A stretch of DNA of 25,018 bases from Candidatus Saccharimonadota bacterium (GCA_016880595.1 JAEHDC010000023.1:1-25018); one strand, 5' to 3'. Positions 5,722 to 13,441 are shown, numbered from the stretch's first letter. Program-made: numbers and translations. The notes: generated by a model not told the origin, from the letters alone.

Positions 5722-6231
5722 ATGACAGATCTACCAGATAAGCAAATTAAGCGGCTAAAATCTCTTATTCAAGATGCCGAGACCAACCTTGCCGCCGCTA
5801 AGGAGTTGCTTATTAGTTTGGTCGGCGAAGATCCAATTGACAGAGCCGCACCCATAGAAGAAGTGGCCGGCAAAGTAATAGAAGGTGTTTTTGACGGCCA
5901 AACAATGATGTCTCCAGATGGCAAAACATATCCTGTGCCCGCTAACTACGCAAGCAAATCGAAACTTGTTGAAGGTGACATCTTAAAGCTCACCATTGCA
6001 GAAGATGGCAGCTTTATTTACAAACAAATTGGTCCAGTAGCGCGCAAGCAAATTATTGGCACGCTAATGCAGCGCGAAGGCACTTTTTATGTGGAATCTG
6101 GCGGGCGCGAATATCGCGTACTGCTTGCTAGCGTTACCTACTTTAAAGCCAAACTTGGCGACCAAATTAGTATTATCGTCCCAGAAGACAACAAAGATGC
6201 GGAGTGGGCAGCAATTGAAGCCTCTCTTTAG
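5722..6231 (+). CDS. Hypothetical protein: coiled coil plus two beta-type repeats, 169 aa
   Basis: No experimentally defined family is recognised; the style is one I associate with proteins shared among Patescibacteria (recollection, not checked). Residues 5-37 form a charged helix or coiled coil. Then come two similar beta-rich modules. The first is about 48-103 (GKVIEGVFDGQ, SPDGKTYPVP, EGDILKLTI). The second is about 107-160 (KQIIGTLMQREG, SGGREYRVLLA, GDQISIIV). Both end in a G-D-x-[IL]-x-[IL]-x-[IV] type strand, which hints at an internal duplication of an OB- or TRAM-like barrel and so possible RNA binding. The ATG at 5722 is preferred over an adjacent TTG because AAGGA lies six bases upstream. 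Confidence 0.8.
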   Translation: MTDLPDKQIKRLKSLIQDAETNLAAAKELLISLVGEDPIDRAAPIEEVAGKVIEGVFDGQTMMSPDGKTYPVPANYASKSKLVEGDILKLTIAEDGSFIYKQIGPVARKQIIGTLMQREGTFYVESGGREYRVLLASVTYFKAKLGDQISIIVPEDNKDAEWAAIEASL

Positions 6232-6240
6232 AGCAAAGTG

Positions 6241-6274
6241 AACGCAGCAAGCACTAGCTAGCCAGCGTTTTTTT
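6241..6274 (+). terminator. Terminator between the 169-aa gene and dnaX
   Basis: AACGC (6241-6245) pairs with GCGTT (6265-6269) around a partly paired interior (GC/GC and AGC/GCT) and leads into a seven-T run. An imperfect but plausible intrinsic terminator. The -10-like TATTAT at 6278-6283 just behind it may start dnaX transcription. Confidence 0.55.
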
Positions 6275-6302
6275 CTGTATTATAGATAAAAAGAGGTCTT
6301 CT

Positions 6303-7682
6303 ATGAGTCAGGCGCTATACCGTACTTACCGTTCGCGTTCACTATCTGAAATTGTTGGACAGGAGCACATAACCGCAACTTTGCAGCGGTCTATTGAAGC
6401 TGGCCGCATTAGCCACGCCTATCTGTTTACCGGCCCGCGTGGTGTTGGCAAGACTAGCGTGGCGCGGATCTTGGCTCACGAGATCAACAAGTTACCCTAC
6501 TCAGAGACGCCGCATTTGGATATTATCGAGATTGACGCCGCCAGCAACCGTCGCATAGACGATATCCGCGAGCTGCGCGAGAAAGTTTACATCGCTCCGG
6601 TTAGCGCCAGATTCAAAGTTTATATAATTGACGAGGTGCACATGCTGACAGGCGAAAGCTTTAACGCTTTGCTAAAAACCCTGGAGGAACCGCCCAGCCA
6701 CGTAGTTTTTATTTTGGCCACAACAGAGGTGCACAAGCTACCGGCTACTATAATTAGCCGCACACAACGCTTTGCGTTTAAGCCTGGCACATTAGAACAA
6801 ATCGCAGCACATCTTAAAAATGTTGCGCAAAAAGAGAAAATTAAAATTAGCGATGAAGCGCTCCAGCTGATTGCTGTGCGCGGCGATGGCAGCTTTAGGG
6901 ACAGCTTAAGTCTGCTCGACCAGCTTTCTCATATCAGCGCTGGGGAGATCACGCCTCAAGAGGTTAGCCAGGCGCTTGGCTTGGCGCCGCGCGAGCAAAT
7001 TTCTGAACTGCTTGCCAGCCTGGCATCGGACAGCAAACGCGCCCTTCAAATTGCACAGCAACTAAACAGTCAGGGTATTAGCGTTTCCAGTGTTGTTGAT
7101 CAGTTAACTAGCAGCCTCCTGGCTATGTCTATTGAGCAGCCACATCTGTTGCAACTAATAGATAAGCTTTTGGAGGTGCCGCGAGCATACAACCCGCATC
7201 TTAAATTGCTTACAACGCTGGCTGGATTCTGCGCACCAAAAATTGCGTCACAAATTGAGAAAAAACCGCAAGCGCCAGCGCAGAAACCTCAAACAGTCAA
7301 AACTTCTGAACAACCAAAGCCAGAGGCTCCAGTGGCCGAAGTGAATCAAACTCAACCAATCAACGATCTAAGCGCTGAGGATTGGCTAAAAGTCCTAGAT
7401 GCCATGCGGCAAAAAAATCCAGCTATTTTTGCCGTTCTAAAACAAGCGCAGCCATCTATTAATGGCGGTGAGCTGACGTTGGCGTTTAAATATGGTCTTC
7501 ATAGCAAAAAACTTGATGACGTCAAGCAAAAAGCGCTTGTAGCAGAGACACTCCAGGCAACGTTAGGCGTTTCACCTGTTATTAATGTTTTGATAGACAA
7601 AAATGCTGAGCCGGCAAAAATTGCTGCCGATCCGGCAATTGCTGCTGTTGCCGAAATTATGGGCGGCGGCCAGCCAATTTAA
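6303..7682 (+). CDS. dnaX: DNA polymerase III subunit gamma/tau, short form without zinc module
   Basis: The clamp-loader ATPase that loads the beta clamp onto primed DNA and organises the replisome. The 459-residue protein has Walker A GPRGVGKTS at 44-52, EIDAASNRRIDDIREL near 76-91, Walker B IIDEVHML near 108-115, and sensor-1 ATTEVHKLP. The usual arginine-finger motif SRC reads SRT (ISRTQRF). The Cys4 zinc module that normally sits between Walker A and EIDAAS is absent: about 13 residues (LPYSETPHLD region) replace about 30, with no cysteine. Domain III follows to about 315, then a Pro/Gln/Lys linker (315-355) and a small C-terminal domain. The ATG has AGAGG upstream. The two related unknown genes follow closely. 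Confidence 0.93.
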   Translation: MSQALYRTYRSRSLSEIVGQEHITATLQRSIEAGRISHAYLFTGPRGVGKTSVARILAHEINKLPYSETPHLDIIEIDAASNRRIDDIRELREKVYIAPVSARFKVYIIDEVHMLTGESFNALLKTLEEPPSHVVFILATTEVHKLPATIISRTQRFAFKPGTLEQIAAHLKNVAQKEKIKISDEALQLIAVRGDGSFRDSLSLLDQLSHISAGEITPQEVSQALGLAPREQISELLASLASDSKRALQIAQQLNSQGISVSSVVDQLTSSLLAMSIEQPHLLQLIDKLLEVPRAYNPHLKLLTTLAGFCAPKIASQIEKKPQAPAQKPQTVKTSEQPKPEAPVAEVNQTQPINDLSAEDWLKVLDAMRQKNPAIFAVLKQAQPSINGGELTLAFKYGLHSKKLDDVKQKALVAETLQATLGVSPVINVLIDKNAEPAKIAADPAIAAVAEIMGGGQPI

Positions 7683-7743
7683 AATTTGTCTGCAATCTGT
7701 TATTATAAAATTGTAATGCCAGCTTACGTGCGAGGTGTTTGTG

Positions 7744-8313
7744 ATGCTTTACAATGATTCAACTAATGCCACCTTACAAGAAATGATTAAAACGCTAGCA
7801 AAAGTTGCCAAAGCAGAGGCAGCCAGCCCAAATCGGGACGTATCGCTGCTTGCGCTGAGCTTAGCGCAAGCAAGAGATTCTCTGAATAGCTTGCCCGCAG
7901 AGACTGATGACGCAGCTTGGACAGTTATGCGCGACCGTGCACATGAGGGGAATGTGCAATCAACTAACAACACAAATGCTGCGCTCATGCGCATTCGCGA
8001 ATCTATTTTGAGCAGAGTGGCACTTATTAATCGCTTGCTTGAAACTGTTGAGCCAAACTCAGGCGTTGCGGTAGTTTTGCGTGCAGCTGCAGTGATGTGC
8101 GAGGAAGACCTTGGCTCAACAATGCCATACGTCGTTCCCGTTGCACCGATGCCTGTTGATGTTTTTCGTCAAAATACAATCGACAGGGCGAAAGCGGACG
8201 TTGCCTCGTTTGAATATATGCTAAGTATTGTTGGCCTGGGCACGATGCCGAGTCACCGCAGATTAGAATCTTTTGAGCAGGCTCTGGCACTAATCGACAA
8301 CGTCAATCAATAA
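7744..8313 (+). CDS. Hypothetical helical protein, 189 aa (paralogue of the next gene)
   Basis: No family is recognised. The product is predicted almost all-helical, acidic and Ala-rich, with no signal or membrane segment. It shares a layout with the gene right behind it: an N-terminal helix, SLAQARDSLNSLP at about 37-49 aligning with SLAAAQKELGELP of the neighbour, a charged middle helix, and ADVASFEYML near 150-160 aligning with AKVASATYLV. The start is ambiguous: GTG 7735, GTG 7741 and ATG 7744 are all in frame. GAGG at 7732-7735 favours ATG 7744, or GTG 7741. It lies 61 bases after dnaX and 34 before its relative. Confidence 0.75.
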   Translation: MLYNDSTNATLQEMIKTLAKVAKAEAASPNRDVSLLALSLAQARDSLNSLPAETDDAAWTVMRDRAHEGNVQSTNNTNAALMRIRESILSRVALINRLLETVEPNSGVAVVLRAAAVMCEEDLGSTMPYVVPVAPMPVDVFRQNTIDRAKADVASFEYMLSIVGLGTMPSHRRLESFEQALALIDNVNQ

Positions 8314-8347
8314 GCAACTAGCGTTTGCTATAAATTCAGGAGACATA

Positions 8348-8902
8348 ATGCCTAAGAGGCTTGTAAGCAAAACAGTTCATGACGAGCTTTTGCAAAGACT
8401 CAATGAACTTTGGCAATCCAAAGGCGTGTCAACCATTAGTGTTGAACAAGCCGAAGCAAGCCTAGCGGCAGCGCAAAAAGAGTTAGGAGAACTGCCACCT
8501 AGCAGCAATACAAATGAGTGGATTGATCTGCACCTCAACAGCGTCCACGCATATGACGCGCTCAGGGCACAGCTTTATAGAAGGCGCGATGACGTTCAAG
8601 AAATACTTGCATGCATAGCTTATCTTACCACACAGCTAAAGGACAAGAACTATTTCGCAAGCATCCGCAGCACTTACGAGCAAGAGCTAATGGCAATAGA
8701 CGACGCTATTGCGTGCAGCGAAAGAACAACCGCATTAAACGACTATATCTCTAACGCAATACGCGAAGCTGAGGCCAAAGTTGCTTCTGCGACCTATCTC
8801 GTTGAACGGGCTAGAGCTCACCTAGCTGAGCATCTGGCAGCCAAAACGACACATGAGGATGCGGTTGCCACGTTTTTGAACGGATACATCGTAGGATCGT
8901 AG
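8348..8902 (+). CDS. Hypothetical coiled-coil protein, 184 aa (paralogue of the previous gene)
   Basis: No family is recognised. The protein is helical throughout with strong heptad character around 30-50 (VEQAEASLAAAQKELGEL) and 130-160 (IREAEAKVASATYLVERA). Similarity to the 189-aa gene upstream is visible by eye over two blocks, which suggests a tandem duplication that has diverged. The ATG has AGGAG five bases upstream. The gene sits between dnaX and dnaB and may be co-transcribed with dnaX, but nothing shows it works in replication. A hairpin at 8921-8948 follows it. Confidence 0.75.
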   Translation: MPKRLVSKTVHDELLQRLNELWQSKGVSTISVEQAEASLAAAQKELGELPPSSNTNEWIDLHLNSVHAYDALRAQLYRRRDDVQEILACIAYLTTQLKDKNYFASIRSTYEQELMAIDDAIACSERTTALNDYISNAIREAEAKVASATYLVERARAHLAEHLAAKTTHEDAVATFLNGYIVGS

Positions 8903-8920
8903 GATAGCATTACATCAGTC

Positions 8921-8948
8921 AGGCGCCTTGTGATTTTGCAAGGTGCCT
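8921..8948 (+). terminator. Hairpin between the coiled-coil gene and dnaB
   Basis: A 10-bp stem AGGCGCCTTG / CAAGGTGCCT (one G-T pair) with an 8-base loop. No T-run follows (GCAAAAAACC), so it would be a U-tract-less terminator or an mRNA end-stabilising stem. It stands directly upstream of the dnaB promoter. Confidence 0.45.
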
Positions 8949-8975
8949 GCAAAAAACCACAGTTTCTGTTATCAT
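8947..8975 (+). promoter_or_regulatory. Near-leaderless promoter of dnaB
   Basis: -10 TATCAT (8970-8975) lies only six bases before the dnaB ATG at 8982, so transcription would begin at or beside the A of the start codon. A weak -35 match, CTGCAA, is at 8947-8952 (17-base spacer). No Shine-Dalgarno motif precedes dnaB, which is consistent with leaderless translation. Confidence 0.5.
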
Positions 8976-8981
8976 AACCTT

Positions 8982-10364
8982 ATGCCAAGTAAAAACTTTC
9001 AGTCATCTTCTGCCAACACTTCAAAAAAGCCAAACGCAGCAAAGCTTCCACCGCAAAACCTAGACGCCGAAGTTAGTATTCTGGGCGCGATTTTAATTGA
9101 CGAAAATGTACTGACACGCGTTAGCGACAAGCTTAGCGCTGATGATTTTTACGATCATCGCCATGAGCTAATTTATGCAGCAATTATCCGATTATACGAG
9201 CGTCACTCGCCAGTAGATTTATTGACCCTCTCTGATGAGCTAAAAAAGAAAGGCGAGTTGGATGATGCTGGCGGCTCTAATTACCTAACCGAGTTAACCA
9301 ACCAAGTGCCAACTGCTGCTCACGCTGAGAGCTACGCGGAAATTATCGCACAAAATGCCATGCGTCGCCGCTTAATCACAGCTTCTAGCATGATTGCCGA
9401 GCTAGCTTTTGACGAGGCCAAAAACAGCGGCGAGTTGTTGGAGCACGCCGAGCAGCATCTTTTTACAGTTTCTGACCAAGCGCTGCGCCAGGATTTAACT
9501 TCTTTGGAACAAATCCTGACCGAAAGCTTTGACCGCATGGAAGAGCTTCACAGAGACAAATCCAAAATCCGCGGCGTCAGCACTGGCTACCGTGATATGG
9601 ACAATTTGCTGGCGGGATTTCAGCGTTCTGACCTCATAATTTTAGCTGCGCGGCCAGCCATGGGTAAATCCACTTTTGCACTAAACCTGGCGCACAACGT
9701 GGCGGTCGGCTCAAAGCAATCTGTGCTAGTTTTTAGCCTTGAGATGAGCAAAGAGCAATTGGTTGACCGTATGCTGGCCGACGAAGCAGGCGTGGACGCC
9801 TGGAATATTCGCACAGGAAACTTGAGTGATGAAGATTTTGAAAAGCTTAGCCACGCCATGGGAGTAATGGCCGAAGCGCCAATTTACATCGACGATACGC
9901 CAGGGGTCAGCGTACTAGAGATGCGTACCAAAGCTCGTCGCGCCGCGCACGAACATCAGCTTGGCTTAATTGTGGTAGACTACCTTCAGTTAATGAGCGG
10001 AACCGCAAAAAGCTATGGCGACAACCGCGTGCAAGAAATCTCCGAGATTTCGCGCGGCCTAAAACTAATTGCCCGTGAGATGAATGTGCCAGTTCTGGCA
10101 TTATCGCAGCTGAGTCGCTCAGTGGAAAGCCGCAACCCGCCACACCCACAGCTTAGCGACCTACGCGAATCTGGTTCCATCGAGCAAGACGCCGACATCG
10201 TAATGTTCTTGTACCGCGAGGATTACTACAATCCAGACACCGACCGCCAACACGTAACAGATGTAATGGTCAAAAAACACCGTAATGGTCCAACCGGTGG
10301 CATTGAGCTTTATTTCCATCCGGAGCGGCTAAGATTTATGTCGCTAGATAAAAAACACGATTAA
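8982..10364 (+). CDS. dnaB: Replicative DNA helicase
   Basis: The hexameric 5'-3' helicase at the fork. The 460-residue protein has the DnaB order. The N-terminal domain begins PPQNLDAEVSILGAILID (about 22-39). A linker follows, then the RecA-like domain opening GVSTGYRDMDNLLAGFQRSDLIILAARPAMGKST (Walker A near 226-234; the family norm is RPGMGKT, so Gly becomes Ala). FSLEMSKEQLVDRM and LIVVDYLQLM (Walker B) come next, then ALSQLSRSVE and the arginine-finger region DLRESGSIEQDADIVMFLYR. The ATG at 8982 is preferred to an in-frame upstream start (8943), because the upstream piece is inside the preceding hairpin and the promoter lies just before 8982. Confidence 0.95.
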   Translation: MPSKNFQSSSANTSKKPNAAKLPPQNLDAEVSILGAILIDENVLTRVSDKLSADDFYDHRHELIYAAIIRLYERHSPVDLLTLSDELKKKGELDDAGGSNYLTELTNQVPTAAHAESYAEIIAQNAMRRRLITASSMIAELAFDEAKNSGELLEHAEQHLFTVSDQALRQDLTSLEQILTESFDRMEELHRDKSKIRGVSTGYRDMDNLLAGFQRSDLIILAARPAMGKSTFALNLAHNVAVGSKQSVLVFSLEMSKEQLVDRMLADEAGVDAWNIRTGNLSDEDFEKLSHAMGVMAEAPIYIDDTPGVSVLEMRTKARRAAHEHQLGLIVVDYLQLMSGTAKSYGDNRVQEISEISRGLKLIAREMNVPVLALSQLSRSVESRNPPHPQLSDLRESGSIEQDADIVMFLYREDYYNPDTDRQHVTDVMVKKHRNGPTGGIELYFHPERLRFMSLDKKHD

Positions 10365-10370
10365 AACTAA

Positions 10371-10390
10371 GCGCCAAAAACAATTGGCGC
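10371..10390 (+). terminator. Hairpin after dnaB
   Basis: A 7-bp stem GCGCCAA / TTGGCGC with a 6-base loop, six bases after the dnaB stop, without a T-run. Its right arm also supplies the -35 hexamer of the next promoter. Confidence 0.45.
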
Positions 10391-10412
10391 GCAGCCGAAC
10401 TTAGGCTATACT
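10384..10412 (+). promoter_or_regulatory. Promoter of the GT-C glycosyltransferase gene
   Basis: -35 TTGGCG (10384-10389), a 17-base spacer and -10 TATACT (10407-10412). The -35 element overlaps the hairpin behind dnaB. Confidence 0.6.
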
Positions 10413-10426
10413 AAAAGGTAAGCGTT

Positions 10427-11896
10427 ATGAATATCAGACCAATTTCTGACTGGACATTATATAAACACCGGTTTTTGGTTGCTTACACCAGCCTGGCTAT
10501 TATTTTAATTGCGCTTTTGGCGCTTTTTCCAAGTCAAATGCCACCAGGTCTAAGCTTGTCAGAACAGCAAAGCGTGGTTTCTTCTTCTAGCATCTCTTTT
10601 ACAGAGTTGCCAAGCGCATTACAAGTTATAGATTTGCCATATCATATTCTACAGAAATTTACTGTTCAATTTTTTGGAGTTACGCCTTACGGCGTGCGGC
10701 TGCCGAGCCTATTTTTTGGCGCCATGGCAGTTTTGTGCTTGAGTTTTATAATTAAGCGCTGGTTTAAAACCAATATTGCCATTGCCTCATCACTGCTAAT
10801 AATTACATCTTGTTGGTTTTTAACGCTGGCAAGGTTAGGCACGCCAGATATTATGACTCCTTTTTGGACGAGCCTACTGGTGCTTTCGGCTACATATATT
10901 TCGCAACAGACCAATCGCTGGCATATTTGGAAGGCAGTTTTTGTTGTTTCGGCAGCATTATCGCTTTACACGCCATACATGGCGTATCTGTTTGTGGCCG
11001 CACTTATTGCTGCAGCTGCACAGCCGCATCTTAGATATATCATCCGGCAAAGTAGTAAATTTGGCATCACTGCTGGCGCGTTCTTTTTTGCAATTTTGCT
11101 GGCCCCACTTGGCTGGGGAATTTATAAAGCACCAGCTATTCTACGGCAAATTTTTGCGGTTCCAGGCGAAATCCCTGGTCCGTTGCAATTTGGCCAAGAT
11201 TTGCTGCAAGCAGTAAGCAATCTTGTTAATCCTTATAATCTCACAGAAACCCAGTTTATTTTTCCGCTAATAAGCGTTTGCATGCTCGCGTTGGTAATGT
11301 GCGGTTTTTACAGATTATTCAAAGACTTTCACTCTGTTAGAGCGCACGTTTTGTTAATTTGGATTGCATTGCTAGTGCCAATTATCGGCTTTTATCCCAG
11401 CAATTTAACTGTGCTTTTTGTGCCAATAATGCTAATTATGGCTATTGGCCTAAATGCCGTTGTTCGCTACTGGTACAGGATGTTCCCGGCAAATCCTTAT
11501 GCACGCATCTTTGGCCTGGCGCCACTGTTCTTGCTTGTTGCCGTGATGGTTCAGTATGACTATCAGCGCTACGCCTACAACATGTTGTATAGTCCTCAAA
11601 TTGGTCAAGTATTTAACATGGATGCATTTTTGCTTCAAAATGAAATAAATAAGCTCCCGGCGAGTTCCAGCGCTACAATCGTCGCCCCTCAAAAGGATTT
11701 AGCGCTTTACCAGGTAATTGCCGAACGCCGACCAAATACCCAGGCGCAACTAGCCAGCCAAGTCAGCTCGGTTGTCGGCACGTACATTGTTGCGGAATCT
11801 GAGGTTACTAATACTAGCATAGGCCTAAGCATCCCAATAAAACTCATTGTCAATGATCGCAAAGATGATTCATTGCGCTTTAGACTCTACCAGTAA
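10427..11896 (+). CDS. GT-C fold membrane glycosyltransferase (PMT/ArnT-like)
   Basis: Probably transfers a sugar from a polyprenyl-phosphate carrier to a surface acceptor on the outer face of the membrane. The 489-residue protein has about ten to twelve hydrophobic segments, the first at about 14-34. After it comes a short extracytoplasmic loop with LSLSEQQS, where PMT/ArnT-type enzymes place an acidic catalytic or metal residue. YGVRLPSLFFGAMAVLCL near 88-105 and LARLGTPDIMTPFW near 131-144 are typical of this superfamily (usual R-L-P-S and A-R-x-x-x-x-D patterns). A soluble tail of about 100 residues begins near 390. The exact family (GT39, GT83 or other) and substrate are unknown. The ribosome binding site is AAGG. 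It probably has its own promoter. Confidence 0.78.
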   Translation: MNIRPISDWTLYKHRFLVAYTSLAIILIALLALFPSQMPPGLSLSEQQSVVSSSSISFTELPSALQVIDLPYHILQKFTVQFFGVTPYGVRLPSLFFGAMAVLCLSFIIKRWFKTNIAIASSLLIITSCWFLTLARLGTPDIMTPFWTSLLVLSATYISQQTNRWHIWKAVFVVSAALSLYTPYMAYLFVAALIAAAAQPHLRYIIRQSSKFGITAGAFFFAILLAPLGWGIYKAPAILRQIFAVPGEIPGPLQFGQDLLQAVSNLVNPYNLTETQFIFPLISVCMLALVMCGFYRLFKDFHSVRAHVLLIWIALLVPIIGFYPSNLTVLFVPIMLIMAIGLNAVVRYWYRMFPANPYARIFGLAPLFLLVAVMVQYDYQRYAYNMLYSPQIGQVFNMDAFLLQNEINKLPASSSATIVAPQKDLALYQVIAERRPNTQAQLASQVSSVVGTYIVAESEVTNTSIGLSIPIKLIVNDRKDDSLRFRLYQ

Positions 11897-11937
11897 AAAA
11901 TTTTTCTTGATACAATAGATGACAGGAGACTAATTAA

Positions 11938-12225
11938 ATGTTCAACAATGCAAAAATGATTATGAAGATTAAAAAGGCTCAAAAAGAGCTGGCTAACGAA
12001 GTTATAGAAGTTGAGGCTGGCGAAGGCGCTGTAATTGTGCGCATCACTGGCGAGCAAAAAATTAAAAAAATAGAAATAGACCCAGAGCGCGTGGATTTAG
12101 AAGACATCCACGAGCTTGAGCGTTGGATAGAGACTGCCGTGAAGGAGTCTATAACTCGCTCGCAACAGGTTGCAGCCGATAAAATGAAGCCACTAATGGG
12201 CGGCCTTGGCAACCTTGGTCTTTAG
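11938..12225 (+). CDS. ebfC: YbaB/EbfC family nucleoid-associated protein
   Basis: A small DNA-binding dimer of the nucleoid, classically encoded beside dnaX and recR. The 95-residue product has the family pattern: an N-terminal helix KMIMKIKKAQKELANEVIEVEAGEGAV, the strands VIVRITGEQKIKKIEIDPE, a helix with ELERWIETAVKESI, and a Gly-rich end MGGLGNLGL. AGGAG lies ten bases before the ATG, and a -10-like TACAAT is at 11911-11916. RecR starts five bases after its stop. In many bacteria the order is dnaX-ebfC-recR; here dnaX lies 4 kb away with dnaB and others between. Confidence 0.9.
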   Translation: MFNNAKMIMKIKKAQKELANEVIEVEAGEGAVIVRITGEQKIKKIEIDPERVDLEDIHELERWIETAVKESITRSQQVAADKMKPLMGGLGNLGL

Positions 12226-12230
12226 CAAAA

Positions 12231-12845
12231 ATGTCCGAAATTTTGCCCAAAGCACTTTTGCGGCTTATTGACGAGCTTGGCAATTTACCTGGCGTTGGAC
12301 CGCGCACAGCCGAGCGTTACGCCTACGATTTGCTTCGTCGTGAGCCGCATATTTCTACCAGAGTTGCCGCTGCAATTTCCGAGCTTCACGCCAAAGTTGC
12401 TTATTGCCCAAAAACTTTTGCTTTAATAGAAGTAGGTCAGGAGGTCTCACCACTTTACAGTGACGCCACGCGCGACAAAACCCAAATTGCTGTAGTAGAA
12501 GAACCGCTTGATGTTGTGGCGCTGGAACGAACTGGCCATTTTAAAGGCACGTATCATGTTTTGGGCGGTGCTATTTCGCCAATTGACGGTGTTGGGCCAG
12601 AGAAATTACATATTCCAGAATTGCTCTCGCGCATCGCAGAAGATAAAGTTAAAGAGGTGATTCTGGCCACGAACGCCAGCGTAGAAGGCGAGTCAACAGC
12701 AATCTATCTGCAAAAACAAATTAATTTAGCCTACGATAAAATGCAAATTACACGGCTAGCGCGCGGCTTGCCAGTTGGTGTAGATTTAGAATACGCTGAC
12801 CAAATCACGCTTGGCCACGCCCTGCAAGGCAGGCAAAAAGTGTAA
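12231..12845 (+). CDS. recR: Recombination protein RecR with degenerate zinc finger
   Basis: Acts with RecO to load RecA on gapped DNA. The 204-residue protein has the helix-hairpin-helix GNLPGVGPRTAERYAYDLL (17-35), the Toprim core IAVVEEPLDVVALERTG (86-102), YHVLGGAISPIDGVGPEKL (108-126) and the Walker-B-like C-terminal part RLARGLPVGVDLEYADQ. The Cys4 zinc finger normally found near 54-75 keeps only one cysteine (C59). The positions equivalent to the last two cysteines read S73 and Y76 in EVSPLYSD, although the loop length is kept. Start and coupling: ATG five bases after ebfC. A stem GTAAGGCG / CGCCTTAC follows at the end. Confidence 0.93.
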   Translation: MSEILPKALLRLIDELGNLPGVGPRTAERYAYDLLRREPHISTRVAAAISELHAKVAYCPKTFALIEVGQEVSPLYSDATRDKTQIAVVEEPLDVVALERTGHFKGTYHVLGGAISPIDGVGPEKLHIPELLSRIAEDKVKEVILATNASVEGESTAIYLQKQINLAYDKMQITRLARGLPVGVDLEYADQITLGHALQGRQKV

Positions 12846-12877
12846 GGCGCCCCAGCACAAAGCCAAGGTCGCCTTAC
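12842..12877. terminator. Hairpin between convergent recR and the 170-aa gene
   Basis: An 8-bp perfect stem GTAAGGCG (12842-12849) / CGCCTTAC (12870-12877) with a 20-base loop, overlapping the recR stop codon. It lies between two convergent genes. No T-run is seen on either side. Confidence 0.4.
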
Positions 12878-12882
12878 ATAGT

Positions 12883-13395
12883 TCATGCGCTATTTGTATT
12901 GTCACCACAACCGAGGTACTTTTTAAGCGTGCCAACTACTCTAGCAATTGGCATAATTGGCATAGAGCATGTATATGCAGTAAGTTCATTTCCGCCAGCC
13001 ACACTGCCAATAGCCAACATTGCAATTGGCAATTGCGCCAATTGAGCCGCTACGCACGTATACCGCCACAGGTCTTCTTCGCTAAGCGCGTAGATCTCTG
13101 GACATAAAGTAGCGCGCGCATAAGTATCCTGAGCCTGAACATGTCTTGGTTCTGGCGGTCCCATATTAGCAATAATTTCGTCTAGCAAATCATTTGGCTG
13201 CATAATTGAAGGTGAGCCATCAATCAGCTGAAACGAAGTTCTAACAATGCCATCAGCTCCATTATCCCAGATGCAACGAAAAGTGTGAAATGTCGCAATT
13301 TCATCCGGCAACAACTTATGTCCCCAGACATGCATACTGTAACCCCAGCAGCTCTTAAACCACTTAGCCGCGCGTCTATTGCTTGCTTCATTCAT
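12883..13395 (-). CDS. Hypothetical protein, 170 aa; the only gene ending in TGA
   Basis: No family is recognised. The protein is rich in aromatic residues and Cys in its N-terminal part (KWFKSCWGYSMHVWGHKLLPDE, then FHTFRCIWDNGADG). It has a mainly helical middle, and a hydrophobic stretch of Ala/Leu/Ile near 122-142 that could be a buried core helix or a weak membrane segment. ATG 13395 is preferred, with GGGGTGA upstream pairing with the 3' end of 16S rRNA. A TTG at 13416 six bases after a TATAGT -10 element would be a leaderless alternative adding seven residues. The stop is TGA, followed three codons later by an in-frame TAA. It is divergent from the DHH gene and convergent with recR. 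Confidence 0.68.
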   Translation of the reverse strand: MNEASNRRAAKWFKSCWGYSMHVWGHKLLPDEIATFHTFRCIWDNGADGIVRTSFQLIDGSPSIMQPNDLLDEIIANMGPPEPRHVQAQDTYARATLCPEIYALSEEDLWRYTCVAAQLAQLPIAMLAIGSVAGGNELTAYTCSMPIMPIARVVGTLKKYLGCGDNTNSA

Positions 13396-13422
13396 TTCCC
13401 TCACCCCAAATAGCAACAGTGC

Positions 13423-13441
13423 ACTATAAACATGTTACAAT
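13423..13441. promoter_or_regulatory. Overlapping divergent promoters
   Basis: Plus strand: -10 TACAAT (13436-13441), seven bases before the DHH gene ATG at 13449. This predicts a near-leaderless transcript; the -35 is weak. Minus strand: -10 TATAGT (13428-13423) for the 170-aa gene, with TTGCTT at 13449-13444 as a possible -35 (15-base spacer). The two -10 elements lie seven bases apart, so the two polymerases cannot bind together. Confidence 0.5.

Noticed and set aside
8943..8981. Upstream in-frame start of dnaB adding 13 residues
   Set aside because: The extra bases are part of the preceding hairpin and the promoter; the -10 element lies after this start.
13018..13050. Cluster of CAATTG-type repeats
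   Set aside because: They lie inside the 170-aa coding sequence and are explained by the repeated Gln-Leu/Ile-Ala residues there.
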